A DNA stretch of 64,000 nucleotides from Marinobacter sediminum (GCF_023657445.1 NZ_JAGTWY010000001.1:1054001-1118000), one strand, 5' to 3'. Counted from the first letter of the stretch, positions 47,515-56,621 are shown. Translations and numbers: made by a program. The notes: a model not told the origin generated them from the sequence alone.

Positions 47515-47540
47515 GGAATGACGATCTATATGGTTATTCC
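47515..47540. promoter_or_regulatory. inverted repeat upstream of cysH, possible CysB site
   Basis: GGAAT, 16-base AT-rich spacer, ATTCC, located about 60 bp upstream of the cysH start in the divergent cysH-thrH gap. A similar arrangement (AAGAAT-N22-ATTCTT, 45621-45654) precedes cysB. Both could be CysB-binding half-site pairs. This is inference from symmetry and place only. Confidence 0.3.
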
Positions 47541-47664
47541 TGCTGCATGAAAATCGCTAGCGCGTAATGCACGATGCATTCCTTGCCGGATTTTCTTATC
47601 ATACGGCGCTGATATCCGGGGCTGTTCTGCTCCGGCACACCAAACCGTTAATCAGGAGACCACT

Positions 47665-48279
47665 GTGGAACTCGCATGCCTTGACCTCGAAGGAGTACTG
47701 ATCCCGGAGATCTGGATCGCGTTTGCCGAGAAGACCGGTATTGAAGAACTCAAGGCCACTACCCGTGACATTCCTGATTACGATGTGCTGATGACGCAAC
47801 GACTGAGGCTCCTCGACCAGCACGGCTATGGTCTTCCACAGATCCAGGAAGTTATTGGCGAGCTGGATCCGCTGCCGGGTGCGCGGGAGTTTCTCGACTG
47901 GCTGCGTGAACGCTTCCAGGTGGTTATTCTGTCTGACACCTTCTACGAGTTCGCCATGCCGCTGATGGCCAAGTTGGGTTTCCCGGCTTTGTTGTGTCAC
48001 AAACTCGAAGTGGCTGATAATGGACAGATTACCGACTATCTGTTGCGCCAGCGGGACCCGAAGCGCCAGTCAGTTCGCGCATTCCAGTTGCTGAACTACC
48101 GGGTGATCGCCGCCGGTGACTCTTACAATGACACCACCATGCTGGGGCAGGCAGAGCAGGGCATTCTGTTCCATGCACCCCAGAATGTGATTGATGAGTT
48201 CCCGCAGTTTCCCGCGGTTCATGACTTTGAGGAACTGAAGCAGGAGTTTCTCAAGGCGAGTGCTGTTCACAGCGCGTGA
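47665..48279 (+). CDS. thrH: phosphoserine phosphatase / homoserine phosphotransferase ThrH
   Basis: 204 residues, HAD family. The nucleophile block is LDLEGVLIPE (Asp7, Glu9, Glu in place of the usual second Asp, typical of ThrH), motif II ILSDTFYEF and motif III GDSYNDTTML. ThrH dephosphorylates phosphoserine and can transfer the phosphate to homoserine. It lies divergent from cysH, which suits the serine-to-cysteine link. Length and motifs match the Pseudomonas protein. Confidence 0.92.
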   Translation: MELACLDLEGVLIPEIWIAFAEKTGIEELKATTRDIPDYDVLMTQRLRLLDQHGYGLPQIQEVIGELDPLPGAREFLDWLRERFQVVILSDTFYEFAMPLMAKLGFPALLCHKLEVADNGQITDYLLRQRDPKRQSVRAFQLLNYRVIAAGDSYNDTTMLGQAEQGILFHAPQNVIDEFPQFPAVHDFEELKQEFLKASAVHSA

Positions 48280-48293
48280 CCAGCCCTGACCAT

Positions 48294-48318
48294 GGGGGCA
48301 AGATTCTAGCTCGCCCCC
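48294..48318. terminator. thrH/pabB convergent hairpin
   Basis: GGGGGC and GCCCCC arms with a 13-base interval that includes the pabB stop codon. There is no run of T. It may help end both convergent transcripts, but only weakly supported. Confidence 0.35.
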
Positions 48319-49718
48319 TGAAAGCGTTCGAGAAATTCCATTAGCGGTCTGACCTTGGTCAGGGTCTCTTGATACTCACTTTCAGGGTCAGAGTCCGCAA
48401 CAATTCCTCCTCCCCCCCAACAGCGTATTGTGCCCTTACCGTCACAAAGCATGGTTCGGATCGCAATATTGCTGTCGAGCGTGCCGTCGAGGCCGCGATA
48501 GAACACAGACCCGCAGTAAGGGCCACGCCAGTGTGGCTCCAGTTCCCGGATGATCTCCATGGCCCGGATTTTCGGTGCACCGGTGATAGAGCCGCCAGGG
48601 AAAGCGTCGAGGAGGGCTTTCATCGGAGTGACACCGTCTGCCAGCTCAGCCCGAATGTGACTCACCAGATGATGAACGTTCCTGAAAGATTCAAGTGAAA
48701 ACAGCTTGTCGACAATGACGCTGCCTTTTGCCGCGTTCAGACTCAGGTCGTTTCTCAGCAGGTCCACGATCATCAGGTTTTCCGCGCGGTCTTTTGTCGA
48801 GGCTTCCAGTTCAGCGGCGTAGGCTGCATCGCTTGCAGGTGTTGATCCTCGTGGGCGTGTCCCTTTAATCGGGCTTGTGGTGACAACCTTCCCGTTGATT
48901 TGAAGGAATCGCTCCGGAGAAACGGATAGAACGGACGCATCGCCCACCCGGATGTAGGCGCTGTATGGGGTCGGGTTGGCGGTTGCCAGCGCCTGGAAAG
49001 CCTGCCACGGGTCGCCTTTGTAGCTGCCTGTGAATTCCTGGGAAAGGTTTGCCTGGTAGCAATCGCCCGCCTCAATGTATTCGCGGATCGTCTCTACGCT
49101 TTTTTTGAATGCTTCCGGCGATTGGCGGGCTGTGAACGGTGAGGCCATTCGCCATGGCTCCGGGTCTGAAGGAGGCGCCGTCGACATCCAGTGGTCCAGT
49201 GTCTGGCGTAGCCCGGTAGGGCATTCCGGGTGAATCCAGAGGTAGTAGGTATCGGTGCTTCGATTGTGGCTGGCTGTCCAGAGATAAAACCCGGCAGAGA
49301 GTAGCGGCACCGGCAAATCCGGGCAGAGATCTGCCAGCCGTTTTTCTTTCACATATCCGAGTTCGTAACTGAGGAACCCGATCCAGCCACCGGTCAGATA
49401 GTCTTTGCCTGCTGGTTCGGGGTGGACGCGAAAGCGATCCGCGAGGGATTCCATCCTGGCCTCCAGAGCCCTGATATCGTTCGGAGCTGAGAGCGGGTAA
49501 TCAAGGGATAAGGACTCAATGGTGCAGGCGGAAAACCCACTGTATGAGCCGCGGCTCGGACCTTCTCCAACGCTCCCGATATAAACAAAGTCAGACTCAC
49601 GAGCGGCATGAGATCGCAAGTGCTCGTACTGATGTTGATTAATCGGTGATGTGACGGGGAGATTCAATTTGCCCTCGGAAAAATCGGAAGAATGATAATC
49701 AGGCCACAAAACGGGCAT
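48306..49718 (-). CDS. pabB: aminodeoxychorismate synthase component I
   Basis: 470 residues, chorismate-binding fold. Blocks visible are PIKGTRPRG, IVDLLRNDLS, PGGSITGAPKIRAMEII and the terminal GGGIVADSDPESEYQET. Ammonia from PabA converts chorismate to 4-amino-4-deoxychorismate, a folate precursor. No pabA or pabC is adjacent. The PIKG block, with Lys, separates PabB from TrpE. The ATG at 49718 is the first available; a divergent small secreted protein lies 140 bp away. Confidence 0.92.
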   Translation of the reverse strand: MPVLWPDYHSSDFSEGKLNLPVTSPINQHQYEHLRSHAARESDFVYIGSVGEGPSRGSYSGFSACTIESLSLDYPLSAPNDIRALEARMESLADRFRVHPEPAGKDYLTGGWIGFLSYELGYVKEKRLADLCPDLPVPLLSAGFYLWTASHNRSTDTYYLWIHPECPTGLRQTLDHWMSTAPPSDPEPWRMASPFTARQSPEAFKKSVETIREYIEAGDCYQANLSQEFTGSYKGDPWQAFQALATANPTPYSAYIRVGDASVLSVSPERFLQINGKVVTTSPIKGTRPRGSTPASDAAYAAELEASTKDRAENLMIVDLLRNDLSLNAAKGSVIVDKLFSLESFRNVHHLVSHIRAELADGVTPMKALLDAFPGGSITGAPKIRAMEIIRELEPHWRGPYCGSVFYRGLDGTLDSNIAIRTMLCDGKGTIRCWGGGGIVADSDPESEYQETLTKVRPLMEFLERFQGAS

Positions 49719-49858
49719 TGTCGGTGCGCGAGTGCCACTGATCTAATAAAAGAGTCACATACCGCGACGGCCTGCTGTGAACCGGAGTATCGGTATTCTA
49801 ACCGAGTCGGCCATTTGTCGCGTGGTAATCATCGCAAATAAAACAGGAATAATAAGCC

Positions 49859-50464
49859 ATGGCGTACCTTAAAAAGTCCCTTTTGAATGCCACTTTGCTC
49901 TCTGTGTTTCTCGCTGCGCCGTTGGTGAGTGCAGAAGAAGCTCCTACAGCAGAGGTTCCGGAAAACAGCGTGATTTCTGATGGAAAGCTCACCAAAGAAG
50001 AGTTGGCGCAATACGCGGTAATAGGTCAGCGTCAGGTCGTTTATCTGACGGAAAAGGCGACAGATGAGTACTCTGATGAACTGGCGGACGCCAAACCTAA
50101 TATGCCTGGTGCGTGGATGCTTCTTGACGACGGTAAGACGGTAAAACGGATCAATCTGGACTCGCAGGCCGGCGATGCACCGGCGCAGGTACGCATACTC
50201 ATGTACCGGGCTGCCCTAAAATCTATCGCCAGGCGGGGCAAGATCAATGCGGCGGCAATTCTGTACACGGGTAAAGTCAATGAAGATAGCGACAAGGAAG
50301 CCTTGGTGATTGAGCATGAGCATCGACTGGGGATTTCAGGAAATAAAGTCATTCCTTTCGAGGTGAAGAACGGGAAAGTATATTATTCAGAGCCGGTTAC
50401 GAGCAAAAAGCCTTTTCAAATGTTTTATGACAACAAATCTGAGGCTCTTGCTAACCAGGGTTGA
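49859..50464 (+). CDS. secreted protein of unknown function
   Basis: 201 residues with a signal peptide (~1-25, ending VSA|E). An acidic, Pro-containing start leads to LTKEELAQYAVIGQRQVVYL (~44-63), then a soluble alpha/beta region with no recognised motif. The protein is likely periplasmic or exported. It resembles nothing I can name. The leader-like LTKEELA segment is similar in placement to segments in the next two secreted genes (50638 and 51643), discussed as a finding. Confidence 0.75.
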   Translation: MAYLKKSLLNATLLSVFLAAPLVSAEEAPTAEVPENSVISDGKLTKEELAQYAVIGQRQVVYLTEKATDEYSDELADAKPNMPGAWMLLDDGKTVKRINLDSQAGDAPAQVRILMYRAALKSIARRGKINAAAILYTGKVNEDSDKEALVIEHEHRLGISGNKVIPFEVKNGKVYYSEPVTSKKPFQMFYDNKSEALANQG

Positions 50465-50563
50465 GATGAGAAGTAGTCGCGATTTGTTTCAGGTTGTAAG
50501 TGCTGGGTAAAGAAGTGTGAATGCAGTCACGGACTAGGACTGTAAAACAATCTTAAATGGAAT

Positions 50564-50584
50564 TGTGGAGTAACGGACTCCACA
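50564..50584 (+). promoter_or_regulatory. 5'-UTR hairpin before the DUF6160-like gene
   Basis: TGTGGAGT-AACGG-ACTCCACA, a perfect 8-bp stem with a 5-base loop, about 54 bp upstream of the start codon. No T tract follows, so it is more likely an mRNA-stabilising or regulatory structure than a terminator. A strong ribosome site, AAGGAG, lies before the ATG. Confidence 0.5.
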
Positions 50585-50637
50585 CCCAAAACTAAAAGAC
50601 TCAGATAAGAACAAAATGAGTTTATAAGGAGATAAGA

Positions 50638-51513
50638 ATGAAAGGCCTGAAAAAAATTGCTCTTGCAACAGCTATCGCCGCGGCTCCGTTTGCTGCCAAC
50701 GCTGAACTGCAAGCCATGAACGACGGCGCGATGGGTAACGTTACCGGCCAGGCCGGTGTGACCATCGAGCTGGAAACCAAGGTTAGCATCGGTCAGTTCA
50801 AATACACCGATGAAGGCTCTTTCGCGGTTAATGACATCGTTCTTGGTGGTGCCGGTGTCACTGCTGAGGGTGCCACTGCCGGTTATAACGACCTGTTGGA
50901 CCAACTGAAGATTGATATCGACGTTGCTGATGACGGCGACGCCACCATTGCAGTTCACACCCTCGACGGCAATCCGATCGACTGGGGTATGACTGTTGGC
51001 TCCATGGAGCTGCAGGCTGGCGCTACCGGTACTGACAGCACTACCCTGATCTCCAACATGAGCGGCTATGGTAACCTGGCTCAGCTGGATATCTCAGTCG
51101 ATACCGCAACTGATCACCTGAACATTGCTGCTGCGTTCGACGTGACGGACATGGACTTCGACGTTGAGTTCCTCGGCGTTGGTATCCGTGACATGGTTAT
51201 CACCGGTGCCGGCAAAAACTTCGACTATGATGGCGATGGTTCTGTATTTAGTGCAGACGCTGACGGCGAATTTGGCCTCACCGATCCGCAAAAATTGGGC
51301 GTTCTGTCCGCTTATGCTAACGTGAACCTTGACGTCTACAAAGGCGCCGGTCTGGGTGCTTCTACTGCAACTGGCGTGCTGCGCGTTGACGTTAACAACG
51401 TTTACATGGACATGTCCGTCGGCGCCATCGAAATCGGTGGTACTTCCATCGGTTCCGTCGCAATGGATAACGTTGCGATTACCAACACCAAGCTGGCTGT
51501 CTACGGTCACTAA
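50638..51513 (+). CDS. acidic secreted DUF6160/FilA-like protein
   Basis: 291 residues. A signal peptide (~1-22, ending ANA|E) is followed by ELQAMNDGAMGNVTGQAGVTI, the segment typical of DUF6160 proteins (FilA of the Acinetobacter fil cluster). The rest is beta-rich, high in Asp, Gly, Thr and Val and almost free of Arg and Cys, as in secreted surface or pilus-like proteins. It has its own ribosome site, 5' hairpin and strong terminator, so it is expressed alone and probably strongly. No other fil genes are recognised nearby. Confidence 0.8.
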   Translation: MKGLKKIALATAIAAAPFAANAELQAMNDGAMGNVTGQAGVTIELETKVSIGQFKYTDEGSFAVNDIVLGGAGVTAEGATAGYNDLLDQLKIDIDVADDGDATIAVHTLDGNPIDWGMTVGSMELQAGATGTDSTTLISNMSGYGNLAQLDISVDTATDHLNIAAAFDVTDMDFDVEFLGVGIRDMVITGAGKNFDYDGDGSVFSADADGEFGLTDPQKLGVLSAYANVNLDVYKGAGLGASTATGVLRVDVNNVYMDMSVGAIEIGGTSIGSVAMDNVAITNTKLAVYGH

Positions 51514-51539
51514 TCTGACCTGACACCAGAACTGGTGAA

Positions 51540-51567
51540 ACGCCCCGCATTGCGGGGCGTTTTTTTG
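51540..51567 (+). terminator. terminator of the DUF6160-like gene
   Basis: ACGCCCCGC-ATT-GCGGGGCGT followed by a six-T run: a very strong rho-independent terminator 27 bp after the stop. Confidence 0.92.
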
Positions 51568-51593
51568 GGTCTTGAAATTATGAGGCCCAAAGA

Positions 51594-51627
51594 AAAACGG
51601 CAACCCGAGGGCTGCCGTTTTTTTGCG
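51594..51627. terminator. second, bidirectional terminator (serves the opposing gene)
   Basis: AACGGCAACC...GGCTGCCGTT with one mismatch, flanked by A on the left and T on the right, so it can act in both directions. On the minus strand it ends the gene at 51643-52260. With the hairpin at 51540 it makes a double insulator. Confidence 0.85.
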
Positions 51628-51642
51628 TTTAAAAGGTCCGGG

Positions 51643-52260
51643 TTATCGATCCGGAACCGCAATAGAAAGATCAAACCCGCCGCCCGGCCTGGGTGTCAGG
51701 CTGATAGGGCCCTGGTTGATCGCTTGTGGAATCTGAATCTGATCTATGCCCGGCGGGTTACCGATCGAGAAGTTCAGGTTCTGTCCGTCAAAACCGATGC
51801 CCAGCTGATCATTCAGGAAGGTCTGGGTAAACGGCTCATCCGGAATCTCCATCTGCTGCCCAAAAACCAGGGGCGGAATCGTCGGGGTAAATTCTGCCAG
51901 TGGTTGTGCGTTCGCCAGTTCTTCCTGGGGAAGCAGCAGGGCCCGCCTCAGAAATTCTTCCTCGGCGCTTTCGAGGGCATCAGTTTTCCCTTCATCAACG
52001 TATCGCTGCAGGGCATCCCTGTAAGCTTCTTCTTCGGCTTCGCTCAACACAGGTTCGCCAGGAGAAATTGTGAGCGAGCGGATGATACGCTGTCGGTCCG
52101 CTTCAGACTTTCTCCGTTCTTTGGGGACCACAATGACGGCAGAATCCTTTACGTAGGTTTCCACCATTTCGTCCGATGTCATGGTCTGAACGTCTGCCAT
52201 GACCGGAAGGGCTGCAGTGATACCGGCAATTGAGGCGGCAAGCAGGTGTCGGCGTTTCAT
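51643..52260 (-). CDS. secreted protein of unknown function (unrelated to known domain)
   Basis: 205 residues. A basic start and signal peptide (~1-22, ending VMA|D) lead to DVQTMTSDEMVETYVKDSAVIVV. The middle is acidic and helical (~45-115), the C-terminal part Pro/Gly/Gln-rich (PPGIDQIQIPQAINQGP) and beta-like. No domain is recognised. It faces the DUF6160-like gene and shares with it the mature N-terminal pattern described in the findings. Confidence 0.72.
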   Translation of the reverse strand: MKRRHLLAASIAGITAALPVMADVQTMTSDEMVETYVKDSAVIVVPKERRKSEADRQRIIRSLTISPGEPVLSEAEEEAYRDALQRYVDEGKTDALESAEEEFLRRALLLPQEELANAQPLAEFTPTIPPLVFGQQMEIPDEPFTQTFLNDQLGIGFDGQNLNFSIGNPPGIDQIQIPQAINQGPISLTPRPGGGFDLSIAVPDR

Positions 52261-52483
52261 AATCGGGCCTTTTCATGTGATAACGCTGATACAGGACGAT
52301 TCTGACACTGCTTTGGTCAGCGCACTCCTTAAAGGGAGTATTCTGCTTGTCTCTGACTAATTCAAGCCGGATCTGTCGAGTTTGTGATCAGAATCTTTGA
52401 ATTTCCAGTATTGTTATAAAGCCCTGTAAAGACGGGGGTATATTCCCGGAACCTTTCATAAATACACCGGCCTCAAGGGTACA

Positions 52484-53518
52484 ATGAGAAAATTCTTCAG
52501 GAAGCGCTGGCAACGATGGGTGAATCGCCGTATTCCCCGTTCGGATGCCCAGATTTTTAACCAGAAAAACATCTTCATCCTGCCCACTGGTCCAGGTGTC
52601 GTGTTTGGTGCCTTGCTGTTGATCATGTTGATTACCGGAATCAACTACCAGAACAGTCTGATTTATCTCATCACGTTTCTTCTTGGCGCCGTCTTTGTCG
52701 GAGCCATGCACCAGACCCACCGCAATTTGTCTGGCCTGGAGCTTAGCTTGGTTCAACCCGGAGAGGGCACCGCAGGGGAGGAGGTTCCGTTTCGGTTTCG
52801 TGCGACAGCAGGGCGGGATGATGCCATTGCCGTTGTTCTTTCCTGTGAGGAATCTTCACTTGCGCCAATGCATGTTCCGGCCGGCCAGGCTAAGGATCTT
52901 GTGTTGCCGGTGCCATCTGCTCACCGAGGGTACCTTCGGCCTGACCGCATTCGTATTGAAACCCGATTTCCGTTTGGGCTTCTGAAAGCATGGTCCTGGG
53001 TTCGGCCCATCTCAGCGGCGATCGCTTTTCCCAGACCCTTGCCGGCCCCGGACGTTTTGAGTTCAGTCGATGACGGCGATGAGTCATCCATTGCGCGTTC
53101 TGTCGAAGGGAATGATCACGTAGACCTTCGTCCCTGGCGGGAAGGTGACTTGAGCCAGAGAGTGATGTGGAAGCGCTTTGCCAGGAACGGGCAAATGGTT
53201 GTAGCGGACTGGGAAGGAGAAAGCGGCAGCCCCGACTGGTTGGATTTTAACGCCTTTCCGGGAATGGATAATGAATTACGGTTGAGTTACCTGGCATGGC
53301 TTGTTCGGGAGAGGGAGCGTGTGGGGGCCAGGTTTGGACTGAATCTGCCTGGGCAGATCATAGAGCCGGATTCCGGACCGGCCCATGCGTTGAGGTGTCT
53401 CCGTGCGCTTGCTGTCTGGGGTGAGGAAAAGCCCCGAGATACGGTGCCTCAGGCCCATGGAACCCGCGTCAGAGGCGTTGATAACACGATGGATCGCCAA
53501 AGAGGGGCGAGGGTATGA
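52484..53518 (+). CDS. DUF58 domain-containing membrane protein
   Basis: 344 residues. Two close membrane helices (~33-75) precede a soluble region with the DUF58 block VDLRPWREGDLSQRVMWKRFARN (~205-228). DUF58 proteins usually follow a MoxR ATPase and precede a transglutaminase-like protein. Here the second partner is present (four-base ATGA overlap) but no MoxR gene is upstream. The start ATG at 52484 has a weak ribosome site. Function is unknown; a cell-envelope maturation role is inferred from the neighbour. Confidence 0.9.
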   Translation: MRKFFRKRWQRWVNRRIPRSDAQIFNQKNIFILPTGPGVVFGALLLIMLITGINYQNSLIYLITFLLGAVFVGAMHQTHRNLSGLELSLVQPGEGTAGEEVPFRFRATAGRDDAIAVVLSCEESSLAPMHVPAGQAKDLVLPVPSAHRGYLRPDRIRIETRFPFGLLKAWSWVRPISAAIAFPRPLPAPDVLSSVDDGDESSIARSVEGNDHVDLRPWREGDLSQRVMWKRFARNGQMVVADWEGESGSPDWLDFNAFPGMDNELRLSYLAWLVRERERVGARFGLNLPGQIIEPDSGPAHALRCLRALAVWGEEKPRDTVPQAHGTRVRGVDNTMDRQRGARV

Positions 53519-55593
53519 GTGGCAGGTACCGGCTTTCCCCTGGCGAGCCGACCAATGCGTCGGCATCAGTCAGCCTGCCTTCCAGGGCCTTGCTTTGGCT
53601 CATCGCCAGTTTCGCACTGTCGCTGATGCCTCAGTGGGATCGGCTCCCGCTTTGGCTGGTTGCCGCTTGCGTTGTGCTGGCGGCATGGCGATGGCTGGCA
53701 CAATATGGTCGCGTGCGCTTGCCCGGCCGCTGGCTGCGAACCGGCATCATGCTTGTGCTGATCTCGGTCTATGTGGCTACGGTTCAGGGCCGGTTTACCG
53801 TGGATACGGCGGCTTCTTTCTTTGTGCTTGCTGTTGGCTTGAAATGGCTGGAGACCCGAACCGTACGGGATTTTTACGTGCTCTTTTTTATTCTGGTGTA
53901 CCTGACCACGGTGAACTTTCTTTTTCACCAGGAAATTCTCTGGACGCTGGTCAACCTGACTTCCATCGCGCTTTTGCTGGTTGGGCTACAGGTCCTGAAC
54001 GCACCCGATTTACCAAAGGGCATGCAGTCAGGCTGGCGACGGCTCGTGTTGTTGCTGGTGAAGGTTCTTCCCATTGTGGTGCTGTTGTTTATCTTCTTTC
54101 CGCGCATGGCGCCGCTCTGGAGTGTCCCCCTGGTTTCGGGCGAGGCAAGAACGGGGATTAGCGACACAATGCGCCCCGGCGATATATCCAGCCTTGCCCA
54201 GAGTAGTGAGCGCGCTTTCCGGGTGACCTTCGGCGGGGAAATGCCGGAATATCGTGACCGGTATTGGCGCGGTCTGATACTGGACTACCTGGATGGAGAA
54301 ACCTGGAAACAGGGCCGCACTGAAGTGTTTGAGCGACCCGGACGGGTTGCGGTGGATGGGGGCATCGGCGACCTCAAATCCGGGGAATACGACGTGCTAC
54401 TGGAGCCTACGGATCAGCGCTGGGCCTTCGGGCTGGAGGGGTCTCGTGCGCTATCCGACAATGTTATCGAGGAATCGGAGGATCTTTTCCGTTTCCGCCG
54501 CCCGGCAGATTCGGCGGTCCGGTATCGTTTGGGGCCAGAGGGGGCAGGTGTATACGATGACGCCCAACTTGCACCTGCCGAGGCAAGGCGATATCTGCAG
54601 CTCCCGTCGGGAGGGAATGCTCGTTCCCGAGAGTTCGCCCGGGATCTGGGAAGCCGGCTTGACGACCTCGGTGTTGTTAGGACTTTGCTGTCCCGTTTTC
54701 GGGAACAGGCCTATTTTTACACACTACGGCCTCCCGAAATGCCCGAAGATGGCATCGACACGTTACTGTTTGATGCCAGGCGGGGCTTTTGCGCCCATTA
54801 TGCGGGGGCCACCACCTTTGTGTTGCGCGCGGCGGGCATCCCTGCGCGAGTTGTCGTCGGGTATCAGGGCGGTCAGAACGGAGCCGGAGGGGATTATCTG
54901 ATCGTCCGGCAATACGATGCCCACGCCTGGGTGGAGGCCTGGATCGGCGGCCGCGGCTGGGTCCGGATAGACCCCACGGCGGCCATTGCCCCGGAGCGGA
55001 TTGAATCCGGCTTGCGGGACGCGGTGGCTGATGAGGGGTCGTTCCTGGAGAACGACTGGGCGTCACCACAAAGGTACGGCGATCTTGCGCTTGTCCAGTG
55101 GGCGAGCCTGCAGCTGGACCGGATCAACTATCAGTGGCAACGCTGGATCGTTGGCTATCAGGGGCAGAGCCAGATGGACCTGATGTCCCGGTTGCCAGGC
55201 GGTATTGGAATGAGGGAGCTTGGCTATCTCACGGCCGGTATCGTCGGTGTCGGGCTTCTTATTGCCGGCTTGTTGTCGGCCTGGCAGATGCGCCGTGGAG
55301 AACACCGGGATCGGTTCCGGAGAATCCTCGGGTCATGGCACCAGCTATGTGCGAGCGCTGGCGTCCCGGTGCGCACCGGAGAGACGCCGTCTGCACTGGC
55401 GTCACGCCTGGCAAGAGCCAAACCTGTCGCGGCTGATTCTGCGCGACTTTTTGCCCGCATCGTTAACAGCCATTATTATAGCGATGCGCCCGCTGAAGGT
55501 GATGATGTCGAATTGAAACGCATGCGACGCATACTCACCACTATGAAGCGACAGCTACGTCGCTCGCATTCAACCGCAGGAAAACGCTCGTGA
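53515..55593 (+). CDS. TgpA-like membrane transglutaminase (DUF3488)
   Basis: 692 residues. About six N-terminal membrane helices (~20-180) are followed by a periplasmic transglutaminase-like domain with the triad Cys426 (RRGFCAHYA), His470 (YDAHAWVEAW) and Asp486 (RIDPTAA), and one further C-terminal membrane helix (~566-590). Pseudomonas TgpA has this architecture and is essential there. It lies between DUF58 and holB, overlapping both. The substrate is unknown. Confidence 0.91.
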   Translation: MSGRYRLSPGEPTNASASVSLPSRALLWLIASFALSLMPQWDRLPLWLVAACVVLAAWRWLAQYGRVRLPGRWLRTGIMLVLISVYVATVQGRFTVDTAASFFVLAVGLKWLETRTVRDFYVLFFILVYLTTVNFLFHQEILWTLVNLTSIALLLVGLQVLNAPDLPKGMQSGWRRLVLLLVKVLPIVVLLFIFFPRMAPLWSVPLVSGEARTGISDTMRPGDISSLAQSSERAFRVTFGGEMPEYRDRYWRGLILDYLDGETWKQGRTEVFERPGRVAVDGGIGDLKSGEYDVLLEPTDQRWAFGLEGSRALSDNVIEESEDLFRFRRPADSAVRYRLGPEGAGVYDDAQLAPAEARRYLQLPSGGNARSREFARDLGSRLDDLGVVRTLLSRFREQAYFYTLRPPEMPEDGIDTLLFDARRGFCAHYAGATTFVLRAAGIPARVVVGYQGGQNGAGGDYLIVRQYDAHAWVEAWIGGRGWVRIDPTAAIAPERIESGLRDAVADEGSFLENDWASPQRYGDLALVQWASLQLDRINYQWQRWIVGYQGQSQMDLMSRLPGGIGMRELGYLTAGIVGVGLLIAGLLSAWQMRRGEHRDRFRRILGSWHQLCASAGVPVRTGETPSALASRLARAKPVAADSARLFARIVNSHYYSDAPAEGDDVELKRMRRILTTMKRQLRRSHSTAGKRS

Positions 55594-56621
55594 CCGACAT
55601 TGCCCGTGATATGCCCTGGCTCAAGCGCGCCTGGAGCGTGATCCAGAATCGTTTGACAGAAGACCGGCTTCCCCATGCGCTGATTATCACCGGTGAATGC
55701 GGGGTGGGTAAGCGAGCCTGGGCGAACGCCGTGGCTGAGCTGCTCCTGTGCGCGGATCCTGTAAACCGGGACAACGGAGAGCCTGTTGCCTGCGGGCATT
55801 GCAAACAGTGCGAACTCTACCGGGCATCAAGTCATCCTGATGTACGGGTCTACGCGCCGGAAAAGTCCAAGATGGTTAAGGTCGATCAGATAAGGGCACT
55901 ATCGGCGTTTGCAGTGGCATCCCCCCAGGTGGCCCATCACAAGGTCGCGATTATTGATCGTGCCGATCAACTAAATATTAACGCTGCCAATGCCTTGTTA
56001 AAGACCCTGGAGGAACCGCTTCCCGACGTAACTCTGCTGTTGCTGCAGGAGAGTGGCCGCCCGGTTTTGCCAACGATTCGCTCACGTTGTCAGATCTTAA
56101 CCATACCCACTCCCGATTCGGAAACAGCGAATCACTGGTTGGTTGAAAAGGTTCAGGCGATGGATGAGTCCGCAAGGCCGTCGGCCGAAGTTCTGGCCAA
56201 GGCGCTGGTGCTCTCTGGCAACGCACCGCGCCTGGCACTGGATTACGCGACAGGGGATTTCATTGGGCTGCGGGATGAAGCCTTTGAGCGCTTCAAGCTG
56301 TTTATGAAGGGGCAAATCCCCGTTGCCGAAGCGGCCAAGTCATTTAAGGCGCTGGGGCTGGATAACAGCCTCTGGTTATTTGAAGTCTGGGCTGCAGACC
56401 TGGCGCGAATGAGTGCTGGTGGAGAGGCGGTCGATACGGAAGCCAAAGAGATGCTGGGATTTCTGGCACGTACCAATCCGGCCTGGCGGGCCCACGAACT
56501 GATGGACATGGTTAAGGAGTCCAGGGCGGCAGGTGTCTACAACGCCAACCCGGAACTGGAGGCCAGCAGGTTGTTGATTGCGTGGCAAAAGCTGATGCCG
56601 GTGAAGCGCCGGGCAGGTTGA
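55590..56621 (+). CDS. holB: DNA polymerase III subunit delta'
   Basis: 343 residues from a GTG start that overlaps the tgpA stop. The clamp-loader fold has GECGVGKRAW near 32-41, the zinc module (CGHCKQC near 70), and the sensor-1/SRC block RSRCQ. The P-loop has the GECGVGKR form, probably without normal ATPase activity as in other delta'. It loads the beta clamp together with DnaX. pilZ follows 120 bp later, the same order as in Pseudomonas. Confidence 0.93.
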   Translation: MTDIARDMPWLKRAWSVIQNRLTEDRLPHALIITGECGVGKRAWANAVAELLLCADPVNRDNGEPVACGHCKQCELYRASSHPDVRVYAPEKSKMVKVDQIRALSAFAVASPQVAHHKVAIIDRADQLNINAANALLKTLEEPLPDVTLLLLQESGRPVLPTIRSRCQILTIPTPDSETANHWLVEKVQAMDESARPSAEVLAKALVLSGNAPRLALDYATGDFIGLRDEAFERFKLFMKGQIPVAEAAKSFKALGLDNSLWLFEVWAADLARMSAGGEAVDTEAKEMLGFLARTNPAWRAHELMDMVKESRAAGVYNANPELEASRLLIAWQKLMPVKRRAG

